Origin: Bacteroidales bacterium
GTDB taxonomy: Bacteria > Bacteroidota > Bacteroidia > Bacteroidales > UBA932
Direction of reading: 5' to 3'
DNA length: 56,903 nt
NCBI GenBank assembly: GCA_016290415.1
Contig: JAEETP010000008.1
Coordinates: forward strand, 1-56,903
Part shown: piece after piece, positions 31,324 to 40,642 of the stretch
Position numbering within the stretch: the first letter of the stretch is position 1
Layout of the letters: every line of letters begins with the position of its first letter
The notes under the pieces: generated by a model
What the model was told of the DNA's origin: nothing
The model's input: the letters and a program-made list of their open reading frames with translations, nothing else
Databases searched by the model: none
Position numbers and translations under genes: made by a program

Positions 31324-32405
31324 TACTCGGGGAGATAGGTCCTGTCGGGCGCGTTCTTGGTCTCGAATACGTTTATTTTAAGAGGATTTGCGGTAATCTC
31401 CTGATAAGTAGCGCGGTGCTTGCACACATCCACCGCCATGAACAGAGCAAACAGCATAGAACGGGGACTTGCCAGATTCTTGCCTGCTATATCATATCCG
31501 GTACCGTGGTCCGGCGATGTGCGCACCACCGGCAGGCCGGCGGTGAAGTTTACACCCTCGTCAAAAGCAAGTGTCTTGAATGGAATCAGGCCCTGATCGT
31601 GATACATTGCCAGGACGGCATCAAACTTTTCATATTGGTTGGTACCGAAGAATCCGTCGGGAGAGAACGGGCCGAAAGCCAGTATGCCTTCGCGGTTGGC
31701 AGCCTCCACGGCAGGTGCAATGATCTCTATCTCTTCGCGGCCAAGGGTGCCGCCGTCACCGGCGTGCGGATTGAGCCCCAGCACGGCGATTTTAGGTTTT
31801 TCCCTGCAGAAGTCGCTCTTGAGCGAAGCGTTCATAACCTTGAGCTTGGAGACTATCAAATCGGGATTGAGCACTTCCGACACCTTTGCCAGCGGAGTAT
31901 GGTTGGTGGCAACACCCACCTTCAGGCGCTCGCTGCACATAAACATCAGCCCTTTGCTGTCGGGGAACTGACTCTCCAGATATTCTGTATGGCCGGGGAA
32001 TGCGAAGCCCGACTCCTCCATAAGATGCTTATTGATAGGAGCGGTCACCAGGGCATCTATAGAGCCGTTTTTAAGATCCTCCACCGCCGCCTTAAGAGAG
32101 GCATAGGCGGCGGTGGCACCCTCTTTGGTGGCCTGCCCGAACTCGATGTTGAAAGTGTCGGGGACGCAGTTTACAATATTGACTCTCTTGGCCTTAGCAT
32201 CTGCAGCAGAAGCCACCACATTGGTACTGAGCTGCTCCGCCTCTTCTATAAGCTTTTTGTTGAAGCCGAACATTTTGGAAGAGCCGTAGACCACAGGGAT
32301 AAACATGTCCATCATCCTTGGGTCGGCCAGGGCTTTGATTATAACTTCGTATCCTATTCCGTTGGAATCACCCTGAGTGATTCCTATTGTGAGCATTTTT
32401 GACAT
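31323..32405 (-). CDS. pdxA: 4-hydroxythreonine-4-phosphate dehydrogenase
   Basis: A 360-residue NAD-dependent enzyme of the DXP-dependent pyridoxal phosphate pathway. TIGITQGDSNGIGYEVI at the start, TAPINKH, the zinc-binding FPGHTEYLE, LNPHAGDGGTLGREE, MYHDQGLIPFK and the C-terminal PDHGTGYDIAGK are diagnostic. It heads an operon with rnhA and pfkA. The ATG at 32405 is used; a second ATG three codons later is possible. Confidence 0.95.
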   Translation of the reverse strand: MSKMLTIGITQGDSNGIGYEVIIKALADPRMMDMFIPVVYGSSKMFGFNKKLIEEAEQLSTNVVASAADAKAKRVNIVNCVPDTFNIEFGQATKEGATAAYASLKAAVEDLKNGSIDALVTAPINKHLMEESGFAFPGHTEYLESQFPDSKGLMFMCSERLKVGVATNHTPLAKVSEVLNPDLIVSKLKVMNASLKSDFCREKPKIAVLGLNPHAGDGGTLGREEIEIIAPAVEAANREGILAFGPFSPDGFFGTNQYEKFDAVLAMYHDQGLIPFKTLAFDEGVNFTAGLPVVRTSPDHGTGYDIAGKNLASPRSMLFALFMAVDVCKHRATYQEITANPLKINVFETKNAPDRTYLPE

Positions 32406-32426
32406 TTTTTCAATTCTGTATCAGGG

Positions 32427-32434
32427 CAAATATA
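32427..32434 (-). promoter_or_regulatory. -7 box of the pdxA operon
   Basis: Minus-strand TATATTTG, 21 bp before the pdxA ATG and 12 bp from the oppositely oriented recG box. Confidence 0.6.
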
Positions 32435-32446
32435 GCTATAAATTTT

Positions 32447-32454
32447 TAACTTTG
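32447..32454 (+). promoter_or_regulatory. -7 box of recG-nfo
   Basis: TAACTTTG, ending 8 bp before the recG ATG, which implies a very short or absent leader. Confidence 0.6.
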
Positions 32455-32462
32455 GTTTTTGT

Positions 32463-34568
32463 ATGAGCGGGTACATACTGGACAAAGAGATAACCTATTT
32501 GCCGGGAGTCGGGCCCAAACGGGCGCAGCTTCTGGAAAAGGAACTTGGCATACGCACGTTCAGGGATTTGCTCTACACCTTCCCCTTCAGGTATGTAGAC
32601 CGCAGCAAGTTCTATGCAATCAGCGAGATAGACTCCACCTCCGCCTACATACAGCTGCGCGGCGCCATCAAGAGCGTCTCGCTGGCCGGAAGCGGCAAGG
32701 GCACCCGGCTGATAGCCATTCTGGGCGACGGCTCCGGTTATATAGAGCTTGTCTTTTTCAAGGGCATAAAGTGGATGCAGGAGAAACTCAAGGTGGGCGA
32801 AGAGTACATCGTGTTCGGAAAACCATCTGTATTTAACGACCGATTCAACTTTGTCCATCCCGAGATAGAACCGGTTTCAAAGGCGGCATCTGTCTCCGGG
32901 CCCACCATCACAGGCGTATATTCCAGCACCGAAAAACTCCAGAACGGAGGCATCTCCAACAAATCTTTCACGGTGATGCAGCGGCGCCTGGCAGAGATTG
33001 TGGCCGGCACCATACAGGAGACACTCCCCGGGTGGTTCCTGCAGGAAAAGAAGTTGATACCGCTGGAGCGGGCATTGCACGACATTCACTTCCCGCCCGA
33101 TATGTACGCGCTGGAACAGGCCCGCAGCCGGCTCAAATACGAAGAGCTGTTTTACCTGCAGCTGGCCCTTGTCAAACAGAAATTCATAAAGATGCGTGAG
33201 GGCAGCGGCGTGGTCCTGGCCCGCCTTGGCGATGCCTTCAACTATACCTACAGCCACCTTCCCTTCCCTCTTACCGGCGCCCAGAAACGGGTCTTGAAAG
33301 AAATCCGGGCCGATGTCACCAGCGGAAAGCAGATGAACCGCCTGCTGCAGGGCGACGTGGGCAGCGGCAAGACCATGGTGGCCCTTTTCTCTGCCCTTCA
33401 GGCCATTGACAACGGCTATCAGGCCTGCATCATGGCCCCCACCGAAGTGCTGGCCGTGCAGCATTACAACGGCCTGCAGAGATACATCAATCCCGATATT
33501 GTGAAGATAGCGCTGCTCACCGGCAACACCAAGACCAAAGAGCGGCGGGAGATATACGCCGGCCTTGCCGACGGCACCATCAATCTGGTGATAGGCACCC
33601 ACGCCCTGATAGAGGACAAGGTGCAGTTCAATGCCCTGGCGCTGGCCGTTATAGACGAGCAGCACCGCTTTGGCGTGGATCAGAGGGCCCGGCTGTGGTC
33701 CAAATCGGAAATCACCCCGCACATACTGGTGATGACGGCGACACCCATTCCCAGGACTCTGGCAATGACGCTCTACGGCGACCTGGACGTCTCTGTTATA
33801 GACGAGCTGCCGCCCGGGCGCAAGCCCATTGTCACCACCCACGCGGGAGAAAACCAGCGGCACAAGGTATACGAGTTTATGCGCAAAGAGATTGCCGCCG
33901 GCCGCCAGGTATTCGTGGTGTACCCGCTCATCAAAGAGTCGGAGAAAATGGACTACGAGAATCTGGAGCAGGGCTATCTGGACATTACCGACGCCTTTCC
34001 CCAGCCCGACTACATTACGGCTGTTGTCCACGGCAAACAGACGCCCGAGAACAAGGCATTTGATATGAACCTGTTCGTGAGCGGCAAGGCCAACATACTG
34101 GTTTCCACCTCAGTAATCGAGGTTGGCGTGGATGTTCCCAACGCTTCGGTTATGGTCATAAACAGCGCAGAGAGGTTTGGACTGGCGCAGCTGCACCAAC
34201 TCAGGGGGCGTGTGGGGCGCGGCGCAGATAAGAGCTATTGCATACTTATGACCGGCTACAAGCTTAGCAAGGAGTCCAAAGACCGGATAGATCTTATGTG
34301 CTCTACCAACGACGGTTTCGATCTGGCGGAGGCCGACCTCAAGATGCGCGGCCCGGGAGACTTCGAAGGGACCCGCCAGAGCGGTCTTGCAATAGACCTT
34401 CACATAGCCAACCTTACCAAGGATTCACCGGTGCTGGAAGATGCCCGCCGCACGGCAATGGACATCCTCTCAGAAGACCCTACCCTGGAGCAGCCCCGCA
34501 ACCGGCTGCTTAAAGAGAATCTGAAGGACATCCGCGGCCAGGAGATTGATTATTCGAAAATATCATAA
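32463..34568 (+). CDS. recG: ATP-dependent DNA helicase RecG
   Basis: A 701-residue superfamily 2 helicase that remodels stalled replication forks. The N-terminal wedge/OB domain (about 1-250) includes [18 protein letters not shown] and FPFRYVDRS. Helicase motifs: GDVGSGKT (Walker A), DEQHRFG (DEQH box), [12 protein letters not shown], then [27 protein letters not shown] in the second RecA domain. The C-terminal [18 protein letters not shown] is the TRG motif typical of RecG. nfo starts 2 bp after its stop, forming a repair operon. Confidence 0.96.
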   Translation: MSGYILDKEITYLPGVGPKRAQLLEKELGIRTFRDLLYTFPFRYVDRSKFYAISEIDSTSAYIQLRGAIKSVSLAGSGKGTRLIAILGDGSGYIELVFFKGIKWMQEKLKVGEEYIVFGKPSVFNDRFNFVHPEIEPVSKAASVSGPTITGVYSSTEKLQNGGISNKSFTVMQRRLAEIVAGTIQETLPGWFLQEKKLIPLERALHDIHFPPDMYALEQARSRLKYEELFYLQLALVKQKFIKMREGSGVVLARLGDAFNYTYSHLPFPLTGAQKRVLKEIRADVTSGKQMNRLLQGDVGSGKTMVALFSALQAIDNGYQACIMAPTEVLAVQHYNGLQRYINPDIVKIALLTGNTKTKERREIYAGLADGTINLVIGTHALIEDKVQFNALALAVIDEQHRFGVDQRARLWSKSEITPHILVMTATPIPRTLAMTLYGDLDVSVIDELPPGRKPIVTTHAGENQRHKVYEFMRKEIAAGRQVFVVYPLIKESEKMDYENLEQGYLDITDAFPQPDYITAVVHGKQTPENKAFDMNLFVSGKANILVSTSVIEVGVDVPNASVMVINSAERFGLAQLHQLRGRVGRGADKSYCILMTGYKLSKESKDRIDLMCSTNDGFDLAEADLKMRGPGDFEGTRQSGLAIDLHIANLTKDSPVLEDARRTAMDILSEDPTLEQPRNRLLKENLKDIRGQEIDYSKIS

Positions 34569-34570
34569 TT

Positions 34571-35485
34571 ATGAAATACATCGGCGCACATATATCGGCA
34601 GCGGGCGGAGTAGAAAACGCCCCGCTGCGCGCACAGGAGATAGGCGCAACCGCCTTTGCCCTTTTTACCAAAAACCAGAAGCAGTGGGAGTCCCCCGCCC
34701 TTACGCCGAAAAGCATAGAGCTGTTCCGGCAGCGCTGCAGCGAACTTGGGTATCCACCCTGCTCCATTCTGCCGCACGACGGATATCTGATAAACCTCGG
34801 CCACCCTTCGGAAGAAGGTCTGGAGCGCTCCCGCAAATCGTTTACAGACGAGATGGCCCGCTGTCAGGCACTTGGCCTTGACCGGCTAAACTTTCACCCG
34901 GGCAGCCATCTTAATGAAATAAGCACCGACGATTGCCTGCGGCGTATCGCGGATTCCATAAACCTGGCGCTGGAGGCCACCCAAGGCGTCACTGCCGTAA
35001 TAGAAAACACCGCCGGACAGGGAAGCAACCTGGGTTTCAGGTTCGAGCACTTGGCGCAAATCATCTCTATGATAGAGGACAAGAGCCGCGTGGGAGTGTG
35101 CATAGACACCTGTCACGCCTTTGCTGCAGGCTATGACTGGGCCGGCAAACCGTCCCTTTTCGAAGAGGAGAACATCTCTATGACAGAAGCCGATGTCAAA
35201 GGGGCGGTGGTGCTGCGCGGATACGACAAAATCATAGAGTCTTTTGATTCAATAGTAGGTCTTCAATACCTGCGCGGGATGCACCTCAACGATGCCACCA
35301 AGCCCGCCGGAAGCCGTGTGGACCGTCACGCATCGCTGGGGAAAGGCGAAATTGGCGCAGAAGTGTTTGAAAAGCTTATGAAAGACCCCCGGCTGGATGG
35401 AATTCCTTTCATCCTGGAGACTCCCGAGCCCGAAATCTGGCCCGAAGAAATAGCGCAACTCAAGACTTGGTACGGTCAAAAATAA
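34571..35485 (+). CDS. nfo: Endonuclease IV (AP endonuclease)
   Basis: A 304-residue TIM-barrel, tri-zinc enzyme cutting DNA at abasic sites. Zinc ligands can be read in order: His69 (LPHDGYL), HPGSH, Glu in VIENTAGQG, Asp/His in [12 protein letters not shown], His in MHLND, Asp/His in DRHASLG and Glu in ILETP. The gene is 2 bp downstream of recG, and its last 26 bp overlap the 3' end of the opposite-strand YycJ-like gene. Confidence 0.95.
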   Translation: MKYIGAHISAAGGVENAPLRAQEIGATAFALFTKNQKQWESPALTPKSIELFRQRCSELGYPPCSILPHDGYLINLGHPSEEGLERSRKSFTDEMARCQALGLDRLNFHPGSHLNEISTDDCLRRIADSINLALEATQGVTAVIENTAGQGSNLGFRFEHLAQIISMIEDKSRVGVCIDTCHAFAAGYDWAGKPSLFEEENISMTEADVKGAVVLRGYDKIIESFDSIVGLQYLRGMHLNDATKPAGSRVDRHASLGKGEIGAEVFEKLMKDPRLDGIPFILETPEPEIWPEEIAQLKTWYGQK

Positions 35486-36263
35486 ACAGCGGAGAAGCCT
35501 CCCTGCGAGGCAGGGCATAAAGGGTCACCTCTTCCCCACCCACAGAATTCAGGGCCGCCCTGGCACTTTCAAAAGCCAGGGACGGAGTGTTATTGTTGGC
35601 ACTCAGATGGCACAGAAACACCGACTCAAGACTGTCGTGGTAAGCACGTTTCAGAAGCTCTGCAGTCTGCTCGTTGCTCAGGTGGCCGTGGTTTTCCATA
35701 ATCCTCCGCTTCAGCTCGGGAGTATACGGACCGGTGACCAGCATCCCCGGGTCATAGTTTGACTCCACAATCAGATGCTGAGCCATACTGCAGTAGTGCA
35801 CGACATCGTCGGTGACGCTGCCAACATCGGTCACGAAGGTAAAGGTATCGCCAAAGAAATCTATGTAATAGCCCACAGTGTCACGGGCGTCGTGCGGCAC
35901 GCTGAACGGGGTGAATTTAACCCCGGCGCACTCAGTTTCCTGACCCGGGACAGTCTCCCGAACACAGCCTCCCAGCTTGCCTACGGTGCAGAAATGATGT
36001 TCCAACACCTTGTGCAAAGCTTCGGTTGCGAACACAACCTTGTGGAAACGCTCTGTGAAGCCTCCAAGATAACGGATGTGGTCCATGTGCTCGTGGGTGA
36101 GCAGCACCATATCCACCTTGGCCAGGGAGAGGTCGTGGGCAGCCAGCCTGCGGTTCACCGTGCGGCCGCCGATGCCAAAGTCTATCAACAGCGACACCTT
36201 GTCGTTGCCAATGTAATAGCAGTTGCCGTTACTGCCGCTGGATAGACTTATAAATCGGGTCAT
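35460..36263 (-). CDS. YycJ/WalJ-like metallo-beta-lactamase-fold hydrolase
   Basis: A 267-residue MBL-fold protein: [13 protein letters not shown] start typical of YycJ, metal motif HEHMDH (57-62), then [21 protein letters not shown] and the C-terminal LCHLSANNN. YycJ proteins are implicated in DNA processing/repair and wall homeostasis in Firmicutes; exonuclease activity has been shown for some relatives. Its ATG overlaps the mtnA stop by 4 bp (ATGA), and its 3' end overlaps nfo on the other strand by 26 bp. Confidence 0.85.
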   Translation of the reverse strand: MTRFISLSSGSNGNCYYIGNDKVSLLIDFGIGGRTVNRRLAAHDLSLAKVDMVLLTHEHMDHIRYLGGFTERFHKVVFATEALHKVLEHHFCTVGKLGGCVRETVPGQETECAGVKFTPFSVPHDARDTVGYYIDFFGDTFTFVTDVGSVTDDVVHYCSMAQHLIVESNYDPGMLVTGPYTPELKRRIMENHGHLSNEQTAELLKRAYHDSLESVFLCHLSANNNTPSLAFESARAALNSVGGEEVTLYALPRREASPLFIFDRTKS

Positions 36264-37333
36264 TCTTTAATAGTGCCCAGTTTTTTGGGAGAGATAATTC
36301 CCTTTTCAGTGATGATGCCGGTGAGCAGCTCAGCCGGAGTCACGTCAAATGCCGGATTGTATACCTTGATGCCCTTGGGAGCCACCGGCTTGTCAAAGTA
36401 CATATCGGTGACCTCGAACGAGGCGCGCTCTTCTATCTTGATATCCTTGCCCGTGGGGGTGTTGTAGTCAATGGTGTTGGAGGGACCGATGCTGTAGCAC
36501 GGTATGCCAAAGTGCTTTGCAAGTATGGCCAGCATACTGCTGCCCACCTTGTTGGCCACATCTCCGTTGGCGGCTATGCGGTCGCAGCCAAAGAACACTA
36601 TGTCTATCTTGCCGCGGCTCATAACGTCGGCGGCCATATTGTCGCAGATCAGGGTCACGTCTATACCAGCCTTTGTAAGCTCGTATGCCGTGAGGCGAGA
36701 ACCCTGCAGCATCGGGCGGGTTTCGCAGGAATAAACCTTGGGCATATAACCCTTCTGCTGAGCATAGTATATCGGGCTCAGGGCGGTGCCGTAGCGCGAC
36801 ACGGCCAGGTGGCCGGCGTTGCAGTATGTCAGAATACCCATACCGGGCTTGAGCAGCGAGAAACCAGCCTCTGCAATGGCCAGGCACTTCTGGATATCTT
36901 CCAGCTTTATGGCCCTTGCCTCTGCAGTCAGCCTCTCGCGTATGAACCTGATAGTCTCAAAGTCACTCTTGTCCTTGGCCTCCTCTTCTGCCTGGTAATA
37001 GCACCGCTCCATACGGTCCAGCGTCACCATAAGGCTCACGGCAGTAGGCCGGGAAATATAGAGGTAGCGCTTCACGCGAAGGAACTCCTTGTCAAAAGCC
37101 TGGAGATTCTTTGCGCGGAACCGGTTCATACACATTGCCAGACCAAACGCACCGGCAATGCCTATTGCAGGTGCACCACGCACCTTGAGCAAGGTAATAG
37201 CATAGAACACCTGCTCTGCTGTGGTCAAATGGAGAAACTTCTCCTGGTTTGGAAGAAGCGACTGGTCCAGGATTATCACATCCCTGCCATTCGGACTCAA
37301 CTCCACCGAGTCATATTCAAGAATATTCCTCAT
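36260..37333 (-). CDS. mtnA: S-methyl-5-thioribose-1-phosphate isomerase
   Basis: A 357-residue enzyme of the methionine salvage pathway converting methylthioribose-1-phosphate to the ribulose form. VRGAPAIGIAGAFGLA near 51-66, YCNAG with catalytic Cys171, and GCDRIAANGDVANK with Asp251 are present; the Cys-Asp spacing of 80 equals that of B. subtilis MtnA. The related eIF2B-like ribose-1,5-bisphosphate isomerases are less likely given these residues. It follows the purine nucleoside phosphorylase gene by 10 bp, a natural preceding step if that enzyme accepts methylthioadenosine. Confidence 0.92.
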   Translation of the reverse strand: MRNILEYDSVELSPNGRDVIILDQSLLPNQEKFLHLTTAEQVFYAITLLKVRGAPAIGIAGAFGLAMCMNRFRAKNLQAFDKEFLRVKRYLYISRPTAVSLMVTLDRMERCYYQAEEEAKDKSDFETIRFIRERLTAEARAIKLEDIQKCLAIAEAGFSLLKPGMGILTYCNAGHLAVSRYGTALSPIYYAQQKGYMPKVYSCETRPMLQGSRLTAYELTKAGIDVTLICDNMAADVMSRGKIDIVFFGCDRIAANGDVANKVGSSMLAILAKHFGIPCYSIGPSNTIDYNTPTGKDIKIEERASFEVTDMYFDKPVAPKGIKVYNPAFDVTPAELLTGIITEKGIISPKKLGTIKE

Positions 37334-37343
37334 TATATAAACT

Positions 37344-38156
37344 CTATAAATTCTTTATCATTCCTTCCAGCAAAGAAGCCAGCGTGCGGCAGGCACGGTC
37401 GGCCTCCTTGAGCACTTCGCCGCCGTTGGTGGTGGCGCCGGGGGCGGCGTCCCTTGCAAGGCCGGTAATCACCGAAACACCAAACACCCGCACTCCCATC
37501 TGCCTTGCGGCAATGACTTCCGAAGTGGAGGACATACCCACCGCATCGGCACCGATGATCCTGAAAAAGCGGTTTTCCGCCGCAGTTTCGTATGACGGAC
37601 CGCTGGTGGCAAGATATACACCGTTATACAGCCTGATGCCCATATGCGCCGCCACGGCTTCCGCCAAGGATATCAGCCTCAGGTCATAGGCATTGGACAT
37701 ATCGGTAAACCTCTCTCCAAACTTGTCGCAGAGCGGGCCGCACAGCGGGTTTGGCATAAGGTTGATATGGTCGTTGATGACCATAAGGTCGCCTATGCGG
37801 TATGATGCATTCACGCTGCCGCCGGCGTTGGTCACGAATAGATATTTGATGCCCAGACAACCCGCAAGGCGCACGGGAGCAACTACCTGCTCCATATCGC
37901 AGGTTTCGTAGTAATGGATGCGCCCCTGCATCACGCACACGTTGCGGCCGTTAATAGTGCCGAATACGAAGTTGCCCTTGTGGCCGATGGCGGTGGGTAC
38001 GGGGAAACCGGGGATGTCGCCGTAAGGCACAACTTTAGGATCCTTGACATCATCGGCTATGGTGCCGAGACCACTGCCAAGCACAATGCCTATTTCGGGC
38101 TTGAAATCACCAATAAGGCTCTTGACATAATCCAGGGATTGGGCAAACTTATCCAT
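37344..38156 (-). CDS. Purine nucleoside phosphorylase, trimeric (PNP-I/MTAP) family
   Basis: A 270-residue phosphorylase: IVLGSGLG at 24-31 (phosphate loop, Ser28), RIHYYE (His81), NAGGS, ATSGPSYET with Glu190 that contacts the purine N1, and VGMSS at 207-211. The residue matching the base-binding Asn243 of human PNP is Gly232 (VSVITG), so base preference may differ from standard PNPs. It heads an operon with mtnA and the YycJ-like gene, which suggests it may cleave methylthioadenosine. Cytoplasmic. Confidence 0.88.
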   Translation of the reverse strand: MDKFAQSLDYVKSLIGDFKPEIGIVLGSGLGTIADDVKDPKVVPYGDIPGFPVPTAIGHKGNFVFGTINGRNVCVMQGRIHYYETCDMEQVVAPVRLAGCLGIKYLFVTNAGGSVNASYRIGDLMVINDHINLMPNPLCGPLCDKFGERFTDMSNAYDLRLISLAEAVAAHMGIRLYNGVYLATSGPSYETAAENRFFRIIGADAVGMSSTSEVIAARQMGVRVFGVSVITGLARDAAPGATTNGGEVLKEADRACRTLASLLEGMIKNL

Positions 38157-38173
38157 AATAGCGTATAATTTTT

Positions 38174-38181
38174 CAAAGATA
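38174..38181 (-). promoter_or_regulatory. -7 box of the PNP-mtnA operon
   Basis: Minus-strand TATCTTTG, 17 bp before the ATG; 12 bp from the opposite box at 38194. Confidence 0.6.
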
Positions 38182-38193
38182 ATAAAAAACTAG

Positions 38194-38201
38194 TAATTTT
38201 G
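38194..38201 (+). promoter_or_regulatory. -7 box of the unknown gene at 38207
   Basis: TAATTTTG, ending 5 bp before the ATG; a leaderless transcript is likely. Confidence 0.6.
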
Positions 38202-38206
38202 AGCCT

Positions 38207-38911
38207 ATGATCAGGATTCCGTCTCTCACATCTGAACAATTGATCGTCAGCCAGAGTGCCGACATAACTTACCCTCCTGTTGACAAAGCCATTATACTCG
38301 AAGCCACCGAAGGCGAAAGCGCCGGCCATTTGAGCTACGAAAAGTCGCTCCGCCTGCTGGACGCCATAGGCATCAGCCGCGTAAAAGAGATTATCGCCAC
38401 CAACACAATGGAGGCCAAGATGGCTGCCATTGACATCTGCTACCCTATCGATATGAAAAGCATTTGCGTGCACGAAGAGGGGCCGGCGGAGGTTGTGAAA
38501 AACATTACGGACGAGAACACAATGAGACTTGAATTCCGGCGCCTGATGCTCTCTTCAGATGTCAAGGGCGTGCTGATAAGTCCCTCCCTGGATTCTTCCC
38601 TGGCCTATTTCGGAATCCGTCACAAGGCAAAACTTGGGCACCTTATTGTCTGCGGCGTATGCCCGGCGCAGTCCGGTCGCCCGCAGGAATTCTGCGCCTG
38701 CACAATGCCTGTGGGCAAGGCAGAAGCAGAAGCAGCCTACGAGCGCATCAAAGGCACTTCACAGCTCAACAAGGTGGTATTTACCGACACCCTGCGACGC
38801 CTTTCGGCACTGTGCGCAGCGGCGCCGGGGATAGACAAGATGGATATAATACCGGCAGTGGTCAGCACGCGCAGCGTGGTGGCCCTGGATATCGCCGTCA
38901 GCCTTAAATAA
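38207..38911 (+). CDS. Conserved-looking cytoplasmic protein of unknown function with Cys motif
   Basis: A 234-residue protein without signal peptide or membrane helix. I recognise no family. The pattern suggests alternating alpha/beta segments (KAIILEATEG, ISRVKEIIATNT, VKGVLISPSLDSS, HLIVCGVCPAQ). Four cysteines in C-x2-C-x10-C-x-C (about residues 147-163) could bind zinc or an Fe-S cluster. Coding is supported by codon usage like its neighbours, by a -7 box placed 5 bp upstream, and by its stop directly abutting the stop of convergent glnS. Confidence 0.75.
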   Translation: MIRIPSLTSEQLIVSQSADITYPPVDKAIILEATEGESAGHLSYEKSLRLLDAIGISRVKEIIATNTMEAKMAAIDICYPIDMKSICVHEEGPAEVVKNITDENTMRLEFRRLMLSSDVKGVLISPSLDSSLAYFGIRHKAKLGHLIVCGVCPAQSGRPQEFCACTMPVGKAEAEAAYERIKGTSQLNKVVFTDTLRRLSALCAAAPGIDKMDIIPAVVSTRSVVALDIAVSLK

Positions 38912-40555
38912 TTAAGCCTGCTGTATCTTGAAGGAATCCCTAAGGCCGGTAGCCTTGTTCCAGGCACCGTTCTTGGGATCGTGGAAGAAGTAGCCCACGC
39001 GCTCGAACTGCACTGCAATGCCGCTCTTGTCTTCGAGCAAAGCGGGTTCTGCATAGGCGGTCTTGATCACCAGCGAATTGGGATTCAGATAATCCTTGTA
39101 GTCCACGCCCTCTGGAATGGCACCCATCTGCTCTTCGGTGAAGAGGGTATCGAAGATGCGGGCCTCGATCTTTTCTGCATACTGCTGGCTGACCCAGTGG
39201 ATGGTACCCTTTACGCTGCGCCACTCTCCGCCTCCGGGCTTGGATGTGGGGTCAACGGTGCAATGCACTGTGGTGATCTTGCCATCGGCGTCTTTCTCAA
39301 ACGAAACGCACTTGACAATGTAGGTGTATTTCAGGCGGACTTCGCCGTCGGGTTTCAGGCGGAAATACTTCTTGGGGGCCTCTTCCATAAAGTCGTCACG
39401 CTCTATGTACAGCTCTTTTGTGAAGGGAACGCGGCGTTTTGCCCCGTCGGGATCGGCGGGATTAAGGGGAGCTTCAAACCACTCTACCTTGCCCTCTTCC
39501 CAATTGTCAATGACCAGTTTGATGGGGTCCAGGACTGCCATATAGCGGTTGGCGCGTTCGTTCAGGTCCTGGCGCAGGCACCACTCCATAAGGGAGAGGT
39601 CAATTATATTATCGCGCTTGGCAACGCCCACCTTGTCGGCGAACATACGTATGGACTCGGGGGTGTAGCCGCGACGGCGAATACCGCAAATGGTGGGCAT
39701 ACGGGGATCGTCCCAACCCTCTACATAGCCGTTCTTCACCAGTTCCAGAAGCTTGCGCTTGCTCATCACGGTGTAGGTCAGGTTCAGGCGGGCAAACTCG
39801 TATTGATGAGAGGGGAAAATCTCAAGTTTCTCTATGAACCAGTCGTAGAGCGGGCGGTGCACGTCAAACTCCAGGGTACAGATAGAGTGAGTGATATGCT
39901 CTATGGAGTCGCTCTCTCCGTGAGCAAAATCGTACATCGGATAGATGCACCACTTGTTGCCTGTGCGGTGATGCTCTGCGTGGATAATGCGGTACATCAG
40001 CGGGTCGCGGAGCAGCATATTGGGATGGGCCATATCAATTTTGGCGCGAAGCACCTTGGCTCCGTCGGGATATTTACCCTCTTTCATCTCTTCGAAAAGC
40101 TTCAGGTTCTCCTCTACGCCGCGGTTGCGCCAGGGGCTCTCCTTGCCGGGTTCCTTCACTGTGCCGCGGCCCAGTCGTATCTCTTCCTGGCTCTGGTCGT
40201 CCACATATGCCAAGCCCTTCTTTATAAGCACTTTGGCCCATTCGTACAGCTGGTCGAAATAGTCTGAGGCATAGAACTCGTTGGCCCATTCAAAGCCCAG
40301 CCACTTGATATCCTCCTTTATGGAATCAACATACTCGGTGTCCTCTTTGACAGGGTTGGTGTCGTCAAAGCGGAGGTTGGTCTTGCCGCCATATTTCTTG
40401 GCCAGGCCAAAATTGAGGCAGATGCTCTTTGCGTGACCAATGTGCAGATATCCATTGGGCTCCGGAGGGAAGCGGGTCATTATGGATTTATGTTTGCCGC
40501 TGGCCAGGTCGGCCTCGATGATGTCTTCAAGAAAATTGTTTGTACGTTCTTCCAT
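38912..40555 (-). CDS. glnS: Glutaminyl-tRNA synthetase
   Basis: A 547-residue class I synthetase: RFPPEPNGYLHIGHAKS with HIGH at 38-41, DDTNP, the tRNA-recognising CIYPMYDFAHGESDSIEHITHS, LNLTYTVMSKRKL (KMSKS-type loop) and C-terminal anticodon-binding beta barrels with IHWVSQQYAEKIEARIFDTLF. The DFAH and beta-barrel C-domain separate it from glutamyl-tRNA synthetase. Its own -7 box is present; the 3' end abuts the convergent unknown gene with no spacer. Confidence 0.96.
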   Translation of the reverse strand: MEERTNNFLEDIIEADLASGKHKSIMTRFPPEPNGYLHIGHAKSICLNFGLAKKYGGKTNLRFDDTNPVKEDTEYVDSIKEDIKWLGFEWANEFYASDYFDQLYEWAKVLIKKGLAYVDDQSQEEIRLGRGTVKEPGKESPWRNRGVEENLKLFEEMKEGKYPDGAKVLRAKIDMAHPNMLLRDPLMYRIIHAEHHRTGNKWCIYPMYDFAHGESDSIEHITHSICTLEFDVHRPLYDWFIEKLEIFPSHQYEFARLNLTYTVMSKRKLLELVKNGYVEGWDDPRMPTICGIRRRGYTPESIRMFADKVGVAKRDNIIDLSLMEWCLRQDLNERANRYMAVLDPIKLVIDNWEEGKVEWFEAPLNPADPDGAKRRVPFTKELYIERDDFMEEAPKKYFRLKPDGEVRLKYTYIVKCVSFEKDADGKITTVHCTVDPTSKPGGGEWRSVKGTIHWVSQQYAEKIEARIFDTLFTEEQMGAIPEGVDYKDYLNPNSLVIKTAYAEPALLEDKSGIAVQFERVGYFFHDPKNGAWNKATGLRDSFKIQQA

Positions 40556-40575
40556 AGCGTGATGATAATAGACGA

Positions 40576-40583
40576 CAAATATA
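40576..40583 (-). promoter_or_regulatory. -7 box of glnS
   Basis: Minus-strand TATATTTG, 20 bp before the glnS ATG. Confidence 0.6.
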
Positions 40584-40604
40584 AGAAAAAAGAGAGGTAT
40601 TTAT

Positions 40605-40612
40605 TATTTTTG
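40605..40612 (+). promoter_or_regulatory. -7 box of yicC
   Basis: TATTTTTG, 30 bp before the yicC ATG; 21 bp from the glnS box, a wider gap than in the other divergent pairs. Confidence 0.5.
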
Positions 40613-40642
40613 TGCCACTATAGTATCATCTAATACCCAGCT

